Positions 1 through 7,867 of a DNA stretch of 8,999 nt are shown here, one piece after another. This stretch comes from an uncultured Porphyromonadaceae bacterium (GTDB lineage Bacteria; Bacteroidota; Bacteroidia; Bacteroidales; Muribaculaceae), in NCBI GenBank assembly GCA_947174735.1, contig CAMWKC010000074.1, forward strand, positions 1 through 8,999. The letters are read 5' to 3'. Both the position numbers and the translations under genes were made by a program. How positions within the stretch are numbered: the stretch's first letter is position 1; every line of letters begins with the position of its first letter. The notes under the pieces are model-generated. The model searched no databases, was not told the DNA's origin, and saw only the letters and a program-made list of their open reading frames with translations.

Positions 1-2
1 TC

Positions 3-83
3 ACTAAAAGATACCTCTATATGACTTGCTCTCCCGATGCCGATACTGTAACCATAATTGAAATTTATATCTACAAAATATAA
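3..83 (+). CDS. C-terminal end of an upstream gene (partial, unidentified)
   Basis: The third plus frame is open from the left edge of the window to a TAA at 81-83. It would encode 26 residues containing RYLYMTCSPDADTVTI and ending IYIYKI. Its first half is clearly richer in G and C than the AT-rich sequence after the stop, and a promoter-like box for the next gene follows 50 nt later, both as expected for the tail of a gene. The piece is too short to name a family, and I see no terminator hairpin directly after it. It could also be chance open frame. Confidence 0.4.
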   Translation, partial: TKRYLYMTCSPDADTVTIIEIYIYKI

Positions 84-105
84 AAATACTTAATAAAGTC
101 AGCTA

Positions 106-141
106 TTTTTATGGAATATAAGTAAAAAAGTGCTAACTTTG
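106..141 (+). promoter_or_regulatory. Probable Bacteroidetes-type promoter for the surface-protein cassette
   Basis: TAACTTTG at 134-141 matches the Bacteroidetes -7 consensus TAnnTTTG exactly. A T-rich stretch ending TTATGG at 106-114 sits at roughly the right distance to serve as a weak -33 element, although it lacks the usual TTTG. The box lies in an AT-rich region just after the probable stop of the upstream gene, and it is the only exact match I found upstream of the gene at 344. Transcription from here would leave a leader of nearly 200 nt. Confidence 0.6.
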
Positions 142-179
142 TAATAAAATATTGTCCTCTTATTGTAACCTTGCAACAG

Positions 180-206
180 CTTTTTATCGTGTTTTTACAT
201 AAAAAG
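180..206 (+). other. AT-rich imperfect hairpin in the leader
   Basis: CTTTTTA (180-186) is complementary to TAAAAAG (200-206). Inside, TGT (190-192) pairs with ACA (197-199) around a TTTT loop, leaving a three-base bulge on one side. The stem is A/T-rich and weak, so it may be compositional chance in this AT-rich leader. It is recorded because it falls between the predicted promoter and the start codon at 344. Confidence 0.25.
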
Positions 207-261
207 TTTGATGCCTTGCCACATACGAAGAATATATATTTTACTCACAGAAGTACGCTTC

Positions 262-293
262 TTCTCTATAGAATATCTATTCTGATAAGAGAA
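262..293 (+). other. Imperfect hairpin in the leader, upstream of the beta-helix gene
   Basis: Two nested arms are visible: TTCTCT (262-267) with AGAGAA (288-293), and AGAATA (270-275) with TATTCT (278-283) around a TC loop. Unpaired AT and GATA separate the two stems. It lies about 50 nt before the start codon and could affect transcript stability or translation. No ligand-binding riboswitch family is recognisable. Confidence 0.3.
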
Positions 294-343
294 TTTATAC
301 TTAAATGCTACAACAAATAACATAATACATAAATTCTAACACA

Positions 344-1345
344 ATGAAACGTTTTACCACATTGATTGCCTTACTAAGCGTCCTGCTGGCCACTATGGCA
401 CAGCGGCCTTTGGTGACCCTCTCCCACAATGGAGAGCTATCCTTCTTCAGTAACCTCTCTGCCCTTGAAGAGGCTCTTGACTCAGCACAAAACGGAGATA
501 TAATCTATCTTTCAGAAGGTAAATTCGCTGCTACATCTACTAATATTAAGATCGACAAAAGACTAAGTATTATTGGTTGTGGTTATAAATCACATATCCT
601 ACCTAATATAACGATAGATATGTCTAAAAATCCTAATAGTTATATGGAAGCCCCTCTATTCGATGGAGTTAGACTTCCATCAGTATATTTTGAGGATGAG
701 CAACTGAGCCGGGATAATCTTAAAGAGGTTGAAATTAGAAAAACATGGATCGAGACTTTTGAAAATATAGGATATGGTGGAAATAATGTGCTTATAGATA
801 AATGTCTGATTGAAAAAGCATGTTTTCAGGGAGCAAGAGACAATATTACGACTATCCAGAATTCTAAAATTAAACTTATTCCACGCTACTATGTCAGTTC
901 CAATGTTAATCCTATATTTGCAGTAACTGTAATCAATTGTAATATTGCTCAAACTTATTATATACCTCTTACAACAATTTCTTCTATTTTAGCAGAGGGT
1001 CAAAAAACTGAGTCGTCATACCTTCATACCTATTATAATCCTGTGACAACCCATAAAATATTTAATTCCATAATTAAACCTAGCTTCGCTAACAATATTG
1101 TACCCACCTTAAAGGAGTGCTATGAGGTAAACAATGATATACTTGATGAAAACTTAGAGTCAACTATAGATCTAGCCGAAAAAGGTTATTTCGGCGAGGA
1201 CGGTACTGTCGTGGGTGTTTATGGTGGTGAATTTCCTTTCTCGGAGAATCCTTCGGTGCCTACGGTTGATTCTGCCAATAGTAAGGTAGAATATGATGCC
1301 GAGAATAATAAGCTGAATGTAACAATCAGCGTAACTCCCAATTAA
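344..1345 (+). CDS. Secreted protein, probable right-handed beta-helix (pectate-lyase-like) fold
   Basis: The 333-aa product starts with a classic signal peptide: KR, a hydrophobic core (LIALLSVLLATMA), and probable cleavage around residue 19, with no lipobox cysteine. Residues 40-60 (LEEALDSAQNGDIIYLSEGK) resemble the entry strand of Bacteroidetes beta-helix proteins. The middle has short beta-strand/turn steps such as NVLIDKCLIEKA, ITTIQNSKIKL and AVTVINCNI, as in stacked parallel coils. A tail follows with TVVGVYGGEFPF and then a PSVP...KVEYDAENNKLNVTISV strand segment. No lyase catalytic site can be identified, so binding or scaffolding is as likely as catalysis. The start has no clear Shine-Dalgarno, only A-rich sequence, which is normal for the phylum. 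The next gene begins 24 nt downstream and is probably cotranscribed. The central part is far more AT-rich than both ends. Fold assignment is by pattern only. Confidence 0.8.
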   Translation: MKRFTTLIALLSVLLATMAQRPLVTLSHNGELSFFSNLSALEEALDSAQNGDIIYLSEGKFAATSTNIKIDKRLSIIGCGYKSHILPNITIDMSKNPNSYMEAPLFDGVRLPSVYFEDEQLSRDNLKEVEIRKTWIETFENIGYGGNNVLIDKCLIEKACFQGARDNITTIQNSKIKLIPRYYVSSNVNPIFAVTVINCNIAQTYYIPLTTISSILAEGQKTESSYLHTYYNPVTTHKIFNSIIKPSFANNIVPTLKECYEVNNDILDENLESTIDLAEKGYFGEDGTVVGVYGGEFPFSENPSVPTVDSANSKVEYDAENNKLNVTISVTPN

Positions 1346-1369
1346 TCATTTTACCCAAACCTGACCGAT

Positions 1370-4300
1370 ATGGGTAAGCTATATTCTCTGATATCGGCAT
1401 TATTCATAGCGGCAGGCTCGGCTTTCGCAGCCGGGCCTGCGGCCTATGAATGGTGGTTCGACAATGATGTATCAACCGCTCAGACCGGTACCGTGACCGG
1501 TGAGCAGTTTGACATTCAAATCGATGCCTCCTCACTGCCGAAAGGAGTACATTATTTCAATTGCCGTCTGAGTACGGAGGATGGTAAGTACGGCTCCGTG
1601 TACCGTAAGATGTTCTACAATATCGCTCAAAATGACGGCGATATGGGGTGCAGTTACGAGTACTGGTTTGATAATGATCACGATACTAAGGTAAGGGGTG
1701 AGCTAATAGGCGGCACCAACACCTTTGATATTGATATAACAGCATTACCCCAAGGCACACATTACTTTAACTGCCGTCTGAACAGAACAGACGGGGAATG
1801 GGGTTCTGTGTACCGCAAGATGTTTTACAACGTCAGCAACTCTACCGGGGTAGTAAGCTATGAATACTGGATAGATAATAACTACAGCGGGAAACAGACC
1901 GGCGATATAACGGAAGGCAGTTGCAGTTTCGATGTGAGCCTCGCCGATGTTACACCGGGAGCGCACTACTTTAACTGCCGTCTGTATAATAATGTAAACG
2001 GCTGGGGTGCTACATACCGTAAGATGGTATTCACTACCGGTACTGATTATGATGCTGTAGCATACGAATATTGGATAGACGACAACTACGATGACAGAAC
2101 CGAAGGCTCGGTAGGCTCCGGTGAAAATACCTACGAAATAAACCTGACAGGTGTACGCAAGGGTTTGCACCGTTTCAACTATCGTCTGCGCAACGGTGCA
2201 GGGCTATGGGGTTCGGTGTATTCGAAGTATTTCTATTACGCTTCGGCCAAGACTCCATTCACCAACTATGAATACTGGCTTGACGATGATTACGCCAACC
2301 GTGTCGTAACTACTACTGACAGTAATCCGGTGACATTCGACATTGACCTGTCAGGCTTCGACAAAAGCGGAGGTGCACATTATTTCAATCTGCGCGTACG
2401 CGATGACGACGGCGAGTGGAGTTCATTCTACCGTAAGGCTATTGTCTTCTACGACGGTGATACAAAAGCTCCTATAATCGGCTATCGTCATTACATTAAC
2501 GGCACAGATTTAGGTTATGTGGAAGTAGCACGACAAATAACCGATTCGTACACTTTCGCCGTAGAGCTTCCGGAAAGCTTCCGCCTCAGCGTGCGCAATA
2601 AGCAGCCGATATTTGAAGGCGACCGTGTGACAATAGCGGGCAACGATTCTGTACAGTATCTGATGCAAGTACGTACCGAGACCGGATGGGCTCCGCCAAC
2701 TACATGGGACCTCGAGTTATCAGGTAACTTCACAGCTACAGCTGTGGAAATGGCTGTCAATTCAAAGCATACCTTTACTACTCCGGCTACAGGCGAGTTC
2801 GCGGCAGTAAAATTCACCGCTGCCGGTGCACCACTCTACTTCCGCACCGACGCTGCAATAGCACTCGATCTCTATCGTGAAGGTGCTAAAGTCGCAGAGA
2901 TAACAGCTGCCGAATTAGCAGCCATGAAACAACTGCAACTCGAAGCAGGCGAATACTTCGGTATTCTCCGTGACGCCGACGGAGAGGCTCCGGCACAGTT
3001 CACATTCCATCTTATGGATGCACCCAATGCCGTGCCCACACCGGTAATTGAGTTTGAAAACGGTGTAGTAACGATATCATGCTCTCGCGAAGATGCAAAG
3101 ATATACTACACACTTAATGGCGATATACCTACGGACCAAAGTATTCCGTATAATGAGCCCTTCGCTCTTGACCACAATGCTGTGGTGAAGGCTATAGGTA
3201 TTGTATCCGATACTGACCTCAATCCGTCAGAAATCGCAGTAAAGGAGATTAACTTCTACAAGGTGGCTGACCCGGTGATTACATTTGAAAATCTGACAAT
3301 TGTTATCACTCAGGAACAGCGTGAAGGTGTTACCACACGCTACACTCTTGACGGCCAAGAACCGACCGAGAGTAGCCAGCTATATGAGGGTCCTTTCTCA
3401 CTGACAGGCAATACAACAGTTCTTGCGCGCTCGTTTAAGGAGGGTTACGACCCATCAGAGATAGTAACTTTCACCTATAATCATGCTACTTACGTGGTGT
3501 CCGCACCAAAGATTGACCTTGACGGTAAAACTGTAACACTGACGGCTACAACCGAAGGTTCGACACTGTTCTACAGTATCGACAAGCCTGATCCTAAGGA
3601 TATGCAGCAGTACACAGCTCCTTTCCTTATGGAAAACAACGGTACTGTCTATGCTCAGGCCCGTAAGGACGGTATGTATGATTCGGAAGTTGTTTCAATA
3701 TCCGTAACAGGACGACAGATGCCCCAACCGCAGATAAGCCGTCTTGATAATGATATGATTCAGATTCACTGTGCACGTGAGGACGCTGTTATCTATTATA
3801 CCACCGACAATAAAGAACCGAACCCGGATTCAACACCTTATACCGGAGAATTTGAATTTGACCGCAACGGTGTGATAAAGGCTATCGCTGTTGATCCGAA
3901 CGGAAATCTTGACAATTCCGCTATCGCGGAACTGGTGATAGATGACAAGAAAGTCGATGAGCCGGAACTCAGCTTCGAACATCTGAAGCTTGTCATCACT
4001 CAGGACAGCAGAGAGGGTATAACCACTTACTACACTCTTGACGGAAGTGAACCGACCGAAGAGGGAAATCTCTATAACGGCGCGTTCCCGCTGACCGAAG
4101 ATGTCACAGTGCTTGCACGCTCGTTCAAGGAGGGTTACAATCCGTCGGAAATAGTATCCTTCGACTATAGCCACGCTGCATATACGGTGTCTGCGCCAAA
4201 GATTAATCTTGACGGTAAAACTGTAACACTGACGGCTACGACGGAAGGTTCAACGCTGTTCTACAGTATTGGCGAGTCTGCTCCGGAAGATATGCAGCCA

Positions 4301-6796
4301 TACACAGCTCCATTCCTTATGGAAAATAACGGTACTGTCTACGCTCAGGCCCGTAAGGACGACATGTATGACTCGGAAGTTGTTTCGGTAACTATTGACT
4401 ATCTAACAATGCCGAAACCTCAGATAATTCCTGTCGAGAATAACATGATAAGAATAAGTTGTCCTTATTCCGATGCTGAAATCCGTTATACTACCGATAC
4501 TACGAATCCAAGTAAAGACTCGAATCTGTACGAAGGTGAATTCGAATTTGACCGCAACGGTGTGATAAAAGCTATCGCTATCGATCCGACAGGAAATCTT
4601 GTCAATTCGGAAATCAGCGAACTGACGATAGATGATAAGAAAGTCGATAAGCCGGAACTCAGTTTCGAACATCTGAAACTTGTCATTACTCAGGATAGCA
4701 GAGAGGGTGTAACCACTTACTACACTCTCGACGGAAGTGAACCGACCGAAGAGGGAAATCTCTATAACGGCGCGTTCCCGCTGACCGAAGATGTCACAGT
4801 TCATGCACGCTCGTTCAAGGAGGGTTATCATCCCTCGGAGATTATTGCGTTCAGCTACATACATGCTGACTACGTAACTCCGGCTCCGAAGATCAATATT
4901 GATCTTGGGCAGATGGCAGTGACTATCGAAGCTGAAGGTTCGGATATCTATTATGCTATCGGCAATGATAATCCGGAAGCTATGACAAGGTATGAGGCAC
5001 CAATTCCTATATACGGCAATATGATTGTATATGCACAGGCACGCAGAACGGACATGTATGATTCGGAAGTGGTGCGACAAGAAGTGGAAGGTCTGACAAC
5101 AGAGATGCCTTACGGTAGCTTTGACCCGGAGACAAGACTTCTGACACTTTACTGTGATACCGAAGAAGCCGAAATAAGCTATACTTTCGATACTGACAGC
5201 GAATGGATAGCATACGAAGGACCAATAGCAATTGAGGTAAACTGTACTGTCTATGCCAAGGCTGTGGCTCCGCATCATCTGGAGTCGGAAGTGGCTGAGA
5301 TAACTGTGAGTGAAATCAGATGCGCCGATGTGACGATCGGATATAACGGCCGTTACATAACACTTGCTACCGAAGAACCTGAAGCCGAGATATACTATAC
5401 TCTTGACGGAAGTGAACCGGCGGACGGCACACTTTATACCGGTGAATTTGATGCCGGAGGACTCGGTACAGTAAAAGCTGTTGCAGTGAAAGATGGTATT
5501 ACAGACTCGGATATAGCCGAATATATAATACATGGCTATGCCGACGAGGAACATGCCGAGACTGCTGTCGCAGGTGTATTAGAGTCATGTTACGGCTGGA
5601 CCGACCGAGAGATGCTTGACAGTATGGAAAGTCTGAGCATCACAGGTCTGCTTAACCATGACGACTACGCTCTGATACGCTCGATGAAGTCACTCCGTCA
5701 CCTTGACCTTACGGATATTGACGATGCCGACCTACCTGACGGCGCATTAGCCGATATGAATCTTATATCGGTAACAATGCCTGAGAAGCTGACCGGGTAT
5801 GGAAACGGTATTCTGAGCGGAAACGATATGCTCTGTGCCATAATCTGGAACTCTACCGACCTCAAGGCTGATACCCGTCTGAGTGAGGGAGTGACTAATC
5901 CGAATCTGCTGCTTTATTTACCCGGCAGGGCTTCAGGCGACACAGGTGTGAAGAATACAGTAGAAGGCACACGGGCCGCTTCGATAGTACTGACAGATGG
6001 TTATCCGTTCTATGCTCCTATCGAATTTACCGCAGATGACATCCGATATACACGCCATTTCAGCAAGGAAACCGTATTCGGAGTACCTGCTGGCTGGGAG
6101 ACTTTAGCACTCCCGTTTGATGTGGAGGAGATAAGAGATGTATATAGCGTCATAAAACCGTTTGCTGTCGCAGATACAGATAATGGTGACCGTCCGTTCT
6201 GGCTCCTCAGTCCGGCGGCAAATGACTGGGAGGAAGCAGCCCAAATCAGAGCATACGAACCTTATCTGATTTCGATGCCTAACAATCCGGAATATCGTGA
6301 TGATTACAACATCAGCGGAGATGTTACTTTCACGGCTCGTAACGCTACCGTAAGTGAAACTCCCGAACCGGAAAGCGTAAGCTGTATCAAAGGCACAGAA
6401 ATGTGGACGACGTTCATCGGAACAACTGTAGAAGACAATATATTAGCCATAAACGACGACTGGTATGAAAGTTCCAATCCAGGCAGTATATTCGTGAGAA
6501 ATCTGCGTGATGTGCGTCCGTTTGAATGTTATCTGACAGCTGATGATTCGCGCCGCTACATACCGATATTCGATAGTAGCCGGATTGAGGAAATCACAGG
6601 TAAAACAGGACTCAGAATATGGGTTGAGAACCACGAGATTTGTATATTTAGCGGTCGTCAACGTAGTATACCTATCTATGATTCACGCGGTCTGTTGATA
6701 CGCACAGTCGAGATAAAAGCCGGTGAACTGGTACGTGTCAGTGATCTTGTACCTGATCTATATCTGGTAGGCCATACTAAAGTGATGGTACACTGA
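1370..6796 (+). CDS. Giant secreted repeat protein with chitobiase-C-terminal-like modules, LRR segment and T9SS-like tail
   Basis: The 1808-aa product has a signal peptide at 1-20 (cleavage near AFA/AG). Repeats of 68-70 aa start at Y26, Y96, Y164, Y232 and Y300, each running from YEYW(F/I/L)D(N/D) to HYFNCRL and WGSVYRKMFY, with a degenerate copy at 372-449. A beta-rich domain spans about 450-554. Eleven modules at 555-1390 resemble the chitobiase/beta-hexosaminidase C-terminal domain (YYTLDGSEPT...LY.G.F...VKA.A). A leucine-rich segment lies near 1419-1497 (LRHLDLTDI, LISVTMPEKL). A domain from about 1553 carries GWETLALPF, a pattern of Bacteroidales surface proteins. Residues 1748-1808 (IPIYDSRGLLIRTVEIKAG...DLYLVGHTKVMV) look like a type A T9SS sorting domain. 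No glycosidase or peptidase domain is visible. A surface-exposed, probably carbohydrate- or host-interacting role is inferred. It follows the beta-helix gene by 24 nt and probably shares its transcript. Confidence 0.93.
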   Translation: MGKLYSLISALFIAAGSAFAAGPAAYEWWFDNDVSTAQTGTVTGEQFDIQIDASSLPKGVHYFNCRLSTEDGKYGSVYRKMFYNIAQNDGDMGCSYEYWFDNDHDTKVRGELIGGTNTFDIDITALPQGTHYFNCRLNRTDGEWGSVYRKMFYNVSNSTGVVSYEYWIDNNYSGKQTGDITEGSCSFDVSLADVTPGAHYFNCRLYNNVNGWGATYRKMVFTTGTDYDAVAYEYWIDDNYDDRTEGSVGSGENTYEINLTGVRKGLHRFNYRLRNGAGLWGSVYSKYFYYASAKTPFTNYEYWLDDDYANRVVTTTDSNPVTFDIDLSGFDKSGGAHYFNLRVRDDDGEWSSFYRKAIVFYDGDTKAPIIGYRHYINGTDLGYVEVARQITDSYTFAVELPESFRLSVRNKQPIFEGDRVTIAGNDSVQYLMQVRTETGWAPPTTWDLELSGNFTATAVEMAVNSKHTFTTPATGEFAAVKFTAAGAPLYFRTDAAIALDLYREGAKVAEITAAELAAMKQLQLEAGEYFGILRDADGEAPAQFTFHLMDAPNAVPTPVIEFENGVVTISCSREDAKIYYTLNGDIPTDQSIPYNEPFALDHNAVVKAIGIVSDTDLNPSEIAVKEINFYKVADPVITFENLTIVITQEQREGVTTRYTLDGQEPTESSQLYEGPFSLTGNTTVLARSFKEGYDPSEIVTFTYNHATYVVSAPKIDLDGKTVTLTATTEGSTLFYSIDKPDPKDMQQYTAPFLMENNGTVYAQARKDGMYDSEVVSISVTGRQMPQPQISRLDNDMIQIHCAREDAVIYYTTDNKEPNPDSTPYTGEFEFDRNGVIKAIAVDPNGNLDNSAIAELVIDDKKVDEPELSFEHLKLVITQDSREGITTYYTLDGSEPTEEGNLYNGAFPLTEDVTVLARSFKEGYNPSEIVSFDYSHAAYTVSAPKINLDGKTVTLTATTEGSTLFYSIGESAPEDMQPYTAPFLMENNGTVYAQARKDDMYDSEVVSVTIDYLTMPKPQIIPVENNMIRISCPYSDAEIRYTTDTTNPSKDSNLYEGEFEFDRNGVIKAIAIDPTGNLVNSEISELTIDDKKVDKPELSFEHLKLVITQDSREGVTTYYTLDGSEPTEEGNLYNGAFPLTEDVTVHARSFKEGYHPSEIIAFSYIHADYVTPAPKINIDLGQMAVTIEAEGSDIYYAIGNDNPEAMTRYEAPIPIYGNMIVYAQARRTDMYDSEVVRQEVEGLTTEMPYGSFDPETRLLTLYCDTEEAEISYTFDTDSEWIAYEGPIAIEVNCTVYAKAVAPHHLESEVAEITVSEIRCADVTIGYNGRYITLATEEPEAEIYYTLDGSEPADGTLYTGEFDAGGLGTVKAVAVKDGITDSDIAEYIIHGYADEEHAETAVAGVLESCYGWTDREMLDSMESLSITGLLNHDDYALIRSMKSLRHLDLTDIDDADLPDGALADMNLISVTMPEKLTGYGNGILSGNDMLCAIIWNSTDLKADTRLSEGVTNPNLLLYLPGRASGDTGVKNTVEGTRAASIVLTDGYPFYAPIEFTADDIRYTRHFSKETVFGVPAGWETLALPFDVEEIRDVYSVIKPFAVADTDNGDRPFWLLSPAANDWEEAAQIRAYEPYLISMPNNPEYRDDYNISGDVTFTARNATVSETPEPESVSCIKGTEMWTTFIGTTVEDNILAINDDWYESSNPGSIFVRNLRDVRPFECYLTADDSRRYIPIFDSSRIEEITGKTGLRIWVENHEICIFSGRQRSIPIYDSRGLLIRTVEIKAGELVRVSDLVPDLYLVGHTKVMVH
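1445..2482 (+). repeat. Five tandem 68-72 aa 'YEYWFDND' protein repeats within the giant gene
   Basis: Copies start at nt 1445, 1655, 1859, 2063 and 2267, giving spacings of 210, 204, 204 and 204 nt. A sixth, diverged copy (YRHYING) starts at 2483. Conserved positions are the aromatic/acidic start YEYW.D.D, a middle strand ending in (F/Y)(D/E)I, then (G)(A/T/V)HYFN.R(L/V) and (W/Y)(G/S)S.YRK. The copies have diverged at the DNA level, so the array is old. I do not recognise a named domain family for this unit. Confidence 0.85.
3032..5098 (+). repeat. Three-copy ABC super-repeat of about 690 bp (about 230 aa)
   Basis: Nine chitobiase-C-terminal-like modules form three consecutive sets. The sets start at nt 3032, 3719 and 4409, so the units are 687, 690 and 690 bp. 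Within a set, A modules read ...IYYT...FDRNGVIKAIA, B modules ...YYTLDGSEPTEEGNLYNG and ...RSFKEGY.PSEI, and C modules ...LFYSI...TVYAQARKD.MYDSEVV. B copies start at residues 632, 862 and 1092, and C copies at 709, 939 and 1169. Parts are nearly identical at the DNA level: 4040-4110 equals 4730-4800 (71 nt), and 3518-3549 equals 4208-4239 (32 nt). Two further, diverged modules follow at residues 1243-1316 and 1317-1390. Confidence 0.9.
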
Positions 6797-6800
6797 TTAT

Positions 6801-6861
6801 AGTTATATGAAACAGAGCAGCCTGAAGTTGATAACTTCAGGCTGCTCTGTTTCATATAACT
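6801..6861. terminator. Perfect 29-bp inverted repeat, probable bidirectional terminator
   Basis: Bases 6801-6829 are the exact reverse complement of 6833-6861, with GAT as the loop. The stem has a GC-richer core (CAGAGCAGCCTGAAG) flanked by A-rich sequence on the left and TTTCATAT on the right. The same structure therefore works as stem plus U-rich tail on both strands. It lies 4 nt after the stop of the giant plus-strand gene and 13 nt before the stop of the convergent minus-strand gene, which is the expected place for a shared terminator. The U-tract is interrupted, so termination strength is uncertain. Confidence 0.85.
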
Positions 6862-6874
6862 TCTTCATACAATG

Positions 6875-7867
6875 TTAGGGTCGGAAGACGAAGAGACGGG
6901 TGGGTTCGAAGCGTGGCAGGGCCATCAGCTGAATATCGGCGGCACGGTCTTCGAGGGTTTCGTTAGCGCCACCGACACGAAGGCCGGCATCGCGCAGAGC
7001 CGCGTGAGTAGCCGCAAGGGCTTTCTCAGGGGTGTTATTATCAAGGGAGAGATGACAGAGAAATATATACTTGAGACCGGGATTGACTATCTCCCGTAGA
7101 AAAGCTGCTGTATGGGTATTGTCCATGTGACCGATTTCGGTCTGTATGCGGGCTTTGAGATATTCAGGATAACGGCCGAGACGCAGCATATCGAGATCGT
7201 AATTAGCTTCGATAACAAGATATGTGGCCTGACTCATGTAGTGATGAGCGCGTGCTGTGACAGCCCCAAGATCGGTAGCAAGCACAAAACGACGTTCATC
7301 AAATTCTATAGAGAAGCCCATGTTGTCCGACCCGTCGTGAGGTACCTCAAAAGCTGTAATCTCAAAATCGAATATTTTGAAAGGTATCTCTTTGAAAATC
7401 GGCACATGATAATCGCGTACACGTCGCGAGACGTTGTGACGCTGCATCAGACCGTTGAGCACACGGTTGGTGCAGAAAAGCTTCAGGTGTTTGTGATTGC
7501 GCAACAGTGTGTAGGCATAACGTATATGATCGGAATGGTCATGTGTAAGAAGTATGCCGTGCACTTTCGACATAGGAACACCACTGTCACGCAGAGTCTT
7601 TTCGATAATACTGTCTTTGACACCAGCATCAATTATTATACCTCCTTGCGAAGTGCCTATATAGCAACTATTACCGCTGGACCCGGAGCCAAAAGATATA
7701 TAATACAGAAGACGCTGATGCGGCTCTTTCTGTTTATCCGGTTTATCAACCACGGCTTTAGCATAGTGCGAAGCAGGACTCGGACGTAATTTTACAGAAG
7801 CAGAATTGCTGTCCAAATCATCAAACGGAAGTTCAGGAAGATCAAAATTTATTTTGCGTATTTTCAT
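6875..7867 (-). CDS. Metallo-beta-lactamase-fold hydrolase, WalJ/YycJ-like
   Basis: The 330-aa cytoplasmic protein has the metallo-beta-lactamase fold. SFGSGSSGNSCYI (58-70) is the characteristic N-terminal motif of the YycJ/WalJ group, and THDHSDH (108-114) is the HxHxDH metal site. Further likely ligands are H177 (VPHDGSDNMGF), D199 (ATDLG) and H272 (LCHLS). GHMDN (246-250) probably lies at the active site. Family members are generally regarded as phosphodiesterases or nucleases, with 5'-to-3' exonuclease activity and DNA-repair links reported for some; the substrate here cannot be read from sequence. About 53 polar residues precede the core, and I do not recall such an extension in typical members of about 265 aa. 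The start is supported by its ATGA overlap with the upstream methyltransferase stop, and no other Met lies before the core. No signal peptide is seen. Confidence 0.92.
   Translation of the reverse strand: MKIRKINFDLPELPFDDLDSNSASVKLRPSPASHYAKAVVDKPDKQKEPHQRLLYYISFGSGSSGNSCYIGTSQGGIIIDAGVKDSIIEKTLRDSGVPMSKVHGILLTHDHSDHIRYAYTLLRNHKHLKLFCTNRVLNGLMQRHNVSRRVRDYHVPIFKEIPFKIFDFEITAFEVPHDGSDNMGFSIEFDERRFVLATDLGAVTARAHHYMSQATYLVIEANYDLDMLRLGRYPEYLKARIQTEIGHMDNTHTAAFLREIVNPGLKYIFLCHLSLDNNTPEKALAATHAALRDAGLRVGGANETLEDRAADIQLMALPRFEPTRLFVFRP

Noticed and set aside
3032..5539. Chitobiase/hexosaminidase enzyme activity of the giant protein
   Set aside because: Only the C-terminal accessory-type modules are present. 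No glycoside hydrolase catalytic domain is seen, so an enzymatic name would mislead.
4403..5554. Long minus-strand open frame (383 codons) opposite the repeat modules
   Set aside because: It lies wholly antisense to a strongly supported coding sequence. Its own repetition mirrors the sense repeats, and its Cys/His/Phe-rich composition is typical of antisense shadow frames.
7112..7789. Plus-strand open frame of 225 codons opposite the MBL hydrolase
   Set aside because: The opposite strand encodes a clear MBL-fold protein with complete metal motifs, and the plus-frame translation shows no family signature.
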